From NCBI GenBank assembly GCA_003222835.1, contig QHXE01000208.1:1-6711 (forward strand): a stretch of DNA of 6,711 nt, given 5' to 3'. The stretch's first letter is position 1; every line of letters starts with the position of its first letter. The translations under genes and the position numbers were made by a program. A model generated the notes under the pieces. It searched no databases. It saw nothing but the letters and a program-made list of their open reading frames with translations, and was not told the origin of the DNA. This document shows, piece after piece, positions 5,274 through 6,711 of the stretch. The stretch comes from Acidobacteriota bacterium. GTDB lineage: Bacteria > Acidobacteriota > Blastocatellia > Pyrinomonadales > Pyrinomonadaceae.

Positions 5274-6707
5274 TTATCTCGGATGGTTGGCGGCGAAGCG
5301 GGCTGCGGGATAAGGATGGAGCACGCGGGGTCGAGGGAGCCACCGGTCACCCAGCCTGAGCATGCGTTTCCAGGGCAGGCGTTGTTGGCTTCGGCGACAT
5401 AGAGTATGCCACCAGAACCCAAGCAGCCGATCCCGGAATAAGCTCAGGCTGCCGATGTTTCCCGGTACCGCGTAGTAGTTGAAGTAGCCTTGCACGACTG
5501 ACCTGAGCCATTCGCCGGTTTGTCGCACAGGATCGTGCATGCGTTGGCGAAGCTGCTGCTTGATCTGTCGCAGTTTGCTCCGCATGCGCTTGCGGATCGT
5601 CAGGCGCCTCACCGAGAATTGCCCTAGTCCGTTCTTCCCGCTGATGTGCGAGAGGCCCAGAAAGTCAAACGTCTCCGGCTTGCCTTCTCCCCTTCGTTTC
5701 CGGTTCTCTTCGGCAAACCGCCCGAATTCGATCCGGCGCGTCTTTTCAGGGTGGAGTTCCAGTCCAAATTTAGCCAGTCGTTCCCGCATGTTCACCAGGA
5801 AACGATCCGCGTCAATCTGGTACTGGAATCCCGTGATGGTATCATCAGCATATCTGATGACTACCACCTCGCCTTGCGCCCACTTCCTGCGCCAGACGTT
5901 CACCCACAGATCGAAAGCGTAGTGCAGGAAAATATTTGCGAGGAGCGGTGAAATCACCGAGCCTTGCGGAGTACCTGTCTTCGGTTCCGACCATTTGCCT
6001 TCCTCCATGACTCCGGCTTTCAGCCATTTCTGGATCAGCCGCAGGATGCGGGGGTCAGCGACGCGATGCTCCACGAACTTGATCAGCCAGCTTTTGTCGA
6101 GATTATCGAAAAAGCCTCTGATATCAGCGTCCACAATGTAGTTCACCTTCTTCTTCAGGAGCGCGTACGACAGCGCATCCAGCGCGTTATGCTGGCTGCG
6201 CCCCGGGCGGAAACCGTACGAGAAGCCGAGAAAGTCTTCCTCGTAAATCTGGTTGAGGATGGTGGCCACGGCCTGTTGGACAATCTTGTCCTCCAAGGCC
6301 GCAACTCCTAATGGGCGTTGCCGTCCATCTTCTTTCTCTATGTACACTCTTCGCGAGGGCATCGCTCGATACGCTCCACGATGAACTCGGCCATGGAGAT
6401 CGATGAGTCGATTCTCCAGGCCGGTTTCATACTCCTGCCACGTGACCCCGTCCACTCCGGGTGCGGCTTTCCTCTTCAGTGAGTAGAAGCTTTCCCGCAG
6501 CAGATCAACGGTCAGATGGTGGAGCAAGGCGGTGAACTTCATCTCCTTATTTTCCCTTGCTGCTTTCCGCACGCCCGCCAGCCCCTGGGGCACGCCCTCC
6601 CCGCTCTGAGTCGGGTACGTGTGAGGTTGACAAGCGTTCTCCTTGATCGACGGCCTTCCCTCCTCACCCTCCGCCAACGGTCTTCTGTCTTTGTTCGAAT
6701 GATTCAT
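5274..6707 (-). CDS. ltrA: Group II intron reverse transcriptase/maturase
   Basis: This 477-residue protein copies the spliced intron RNA into DNA at the target and helps the intron fold and splice. The start is ATG 6707-6705; the window ends four bases upstream, so no ribosome binding site can be judged. The first ~55 residues are a polar tail that is poorly conserved in such proteins. The reverse transcriptase domain follows: SYSLKRKAAPGVDG-type motif near 75-87, RQRPLGVAALEDKIVQ (129-144), FSYGFRPGRS (162-171), DADIRGFFD (193-201) with catalytic Asp195, GTPQGSVISPLLAN (245-258), RYADD (285-289) with Asp288 and Asp289, HPEKTRRIEFG (319-329) and FDFLGLSHISG (347-357). The thumb/maturase (X) domain spans about 370-465 (EWLRSVVQGYFNYYAVPGN). 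There is no HNH endonuclease domain, so it belongs to an endonuclease-minus lineage that relies on other means of priming. No stop, frameshift or missing catalytic residue is seen: it is the only clearly intact gene in the window. Domains V and VI downstream exclude a retron or diversity-generating element. Confidence 0.93.
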   Translation of the reverse strand: MNHSNKDRRPLAEGEEGRPSIKENACQPHTYPTQSGEGVPQGLAGVRKAARENKEMKFTALLHHLTVDLLRESFYSLKRKAAPGVDGVTWQEYETGLENRLIDLHGRVHRGAYRAMPSRRVYIEKEDGRQRPLGVAALEDKIVQQAVATILNQIYEEDFLGFSYGFRPGRSQHNALDALSYALLKKKVNYIVDADIRGFFDNLDKSWLIKFVEHRVADPRILRLIQKWLKAGVMEEGKWSEPKTGTPQGSVISPLLANIFLHYAFDLWVNVWRRKWAQGEVVVIRYADDTITGFQYQIDADRFLVNMRERLAKFGLELHPEKTRRIEFGRFAEENRKRRGEGKPETFDFLGLSHISGKNGLGQFSVRRLTIRKRMRSKLRQIKQQLRQRMHDPVRQTGEWLRSVVQGYFNYYAVPGNIGSLSLFRDRLLGFWWHTLCRRSQQRLPWKRMLRLGDRWLPRPRVLHPYPAARFAANHPR

Positions 6708-6711
6708 CGGT

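Larger units (their letters stand above)
5200..6711 (-). mobile_element. Group II intron, 3' portion (domain IV ORF, domain V, domain VI); 5' part outside the window
   Basis: The order on the minus strand is reverse transcriptase/maturase gene, then directly a 34-base domain V, a three-base linker, a domain VI with bulged A, and an end in GAT. This is the canonical 3' organisation of a group II retroelement. The 3' splice site is placed after T at 5200: the bulged A at 5207 lies 7 bases before it, and the last two bases (AT) fit the AY rule. The first exon bases are then CAAGCTTG. The 5' ribozyme domains I-III and the 5' splice site lie beyond 6711. The insertion lies upstream of the permease gene and in the same orientation. 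Confidence 0.85.

Noticed and set aside
5002..5343. Upstream extension of the permease frame through domains V/VI and the leader
   Set aside because: It is open by chance. It overlaps intron RNA structures and the reverse transcriptase end, while the ATG at 5001 has a strong ribosome binding site and begins the family-typical N-terminus.
5274..6707. Reverse transcriptase as part of a retron, a diversity-generating element or an anti-phage RT system
   Set aside because: Domain V, domain VI with bulged A, and a maturase domain directly identify a group II intron. No msr/msd, template/variable repeats or partner effector gene are seen.
1..6711. CRISPR array, tRNA, rRNA or riboswitch
   Set aside because: No regularly spaced repeats, no tRNA-like cloverleaf and no rRNA or riboswitch core motifs were seen on either strand.

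Overview
The window looks like accessory DNA from a GC-rich soil-type bacterium, most likely an acidobacterium. The strongest taxonomic clue is a duplicated MacB/FtsX-type permease of the ADOP kind (acidobacterial duplicated orphan permease). An IS110 transposase and a group II intron of types common in soil genomes fit this. The assignment rests on protein-family recognition only.

Layout. Positions 2-100 (+) may hold the last 32 codons of an unidentified gene. Positions 101-234 are intergenic, with a weak terminator-like hairpin. On the minus strand, 235-1018 is an exported hypothetical protein broken by one extra base in a C6 run; its second half may be a separate lipoprotein. Still on the minus strand, about 1090-1343 is a small hypothetical gene broken by one or two single-base deletions. 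Positions 1443-2512 (+) are a dead IS110-family transposase with one stop codon and two one-base insertions. It runs tail-to-tail into an ADOP permease gene (2588-5001, minus) that has lost two short segments, both over diagnostic membrane motifs. Positions 5002-5199 hold the permease leader and promoter region, with two clear inverted repeats. From 5200 to the window end, on the minus strand, lies the 3' part of a group II intron: intact reverse transcriptase/maturase (5274-6707), domain V (5240-5273), domain VI (5203-5236) and a predictable 3' splice junction near 5200. The intron's 5' half lies outside the window.

Interpretation. Nearly every recognisable gene is broken except the intron-encoded protein. 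The permease frame after its first deletion (2.2 kb) and the reverse transcriptase frame (1.4 kb) have no stops, so uniformly poor sequence quality is unlikely. The 50-60 base deletions in the permease are not typical sequencing errors. This is best read as a decaying accessory segment hit by an insertion sequence and a mobile intron. I see no CRISPR array, tRNA, rRNA or convincing new multi-gene system. The most useful leads are the paired permease deletions, the non-canonical domain V, the operator-like repeat over the permease -10 box, and the constraint on where an IS110 bridge RNA could lie.
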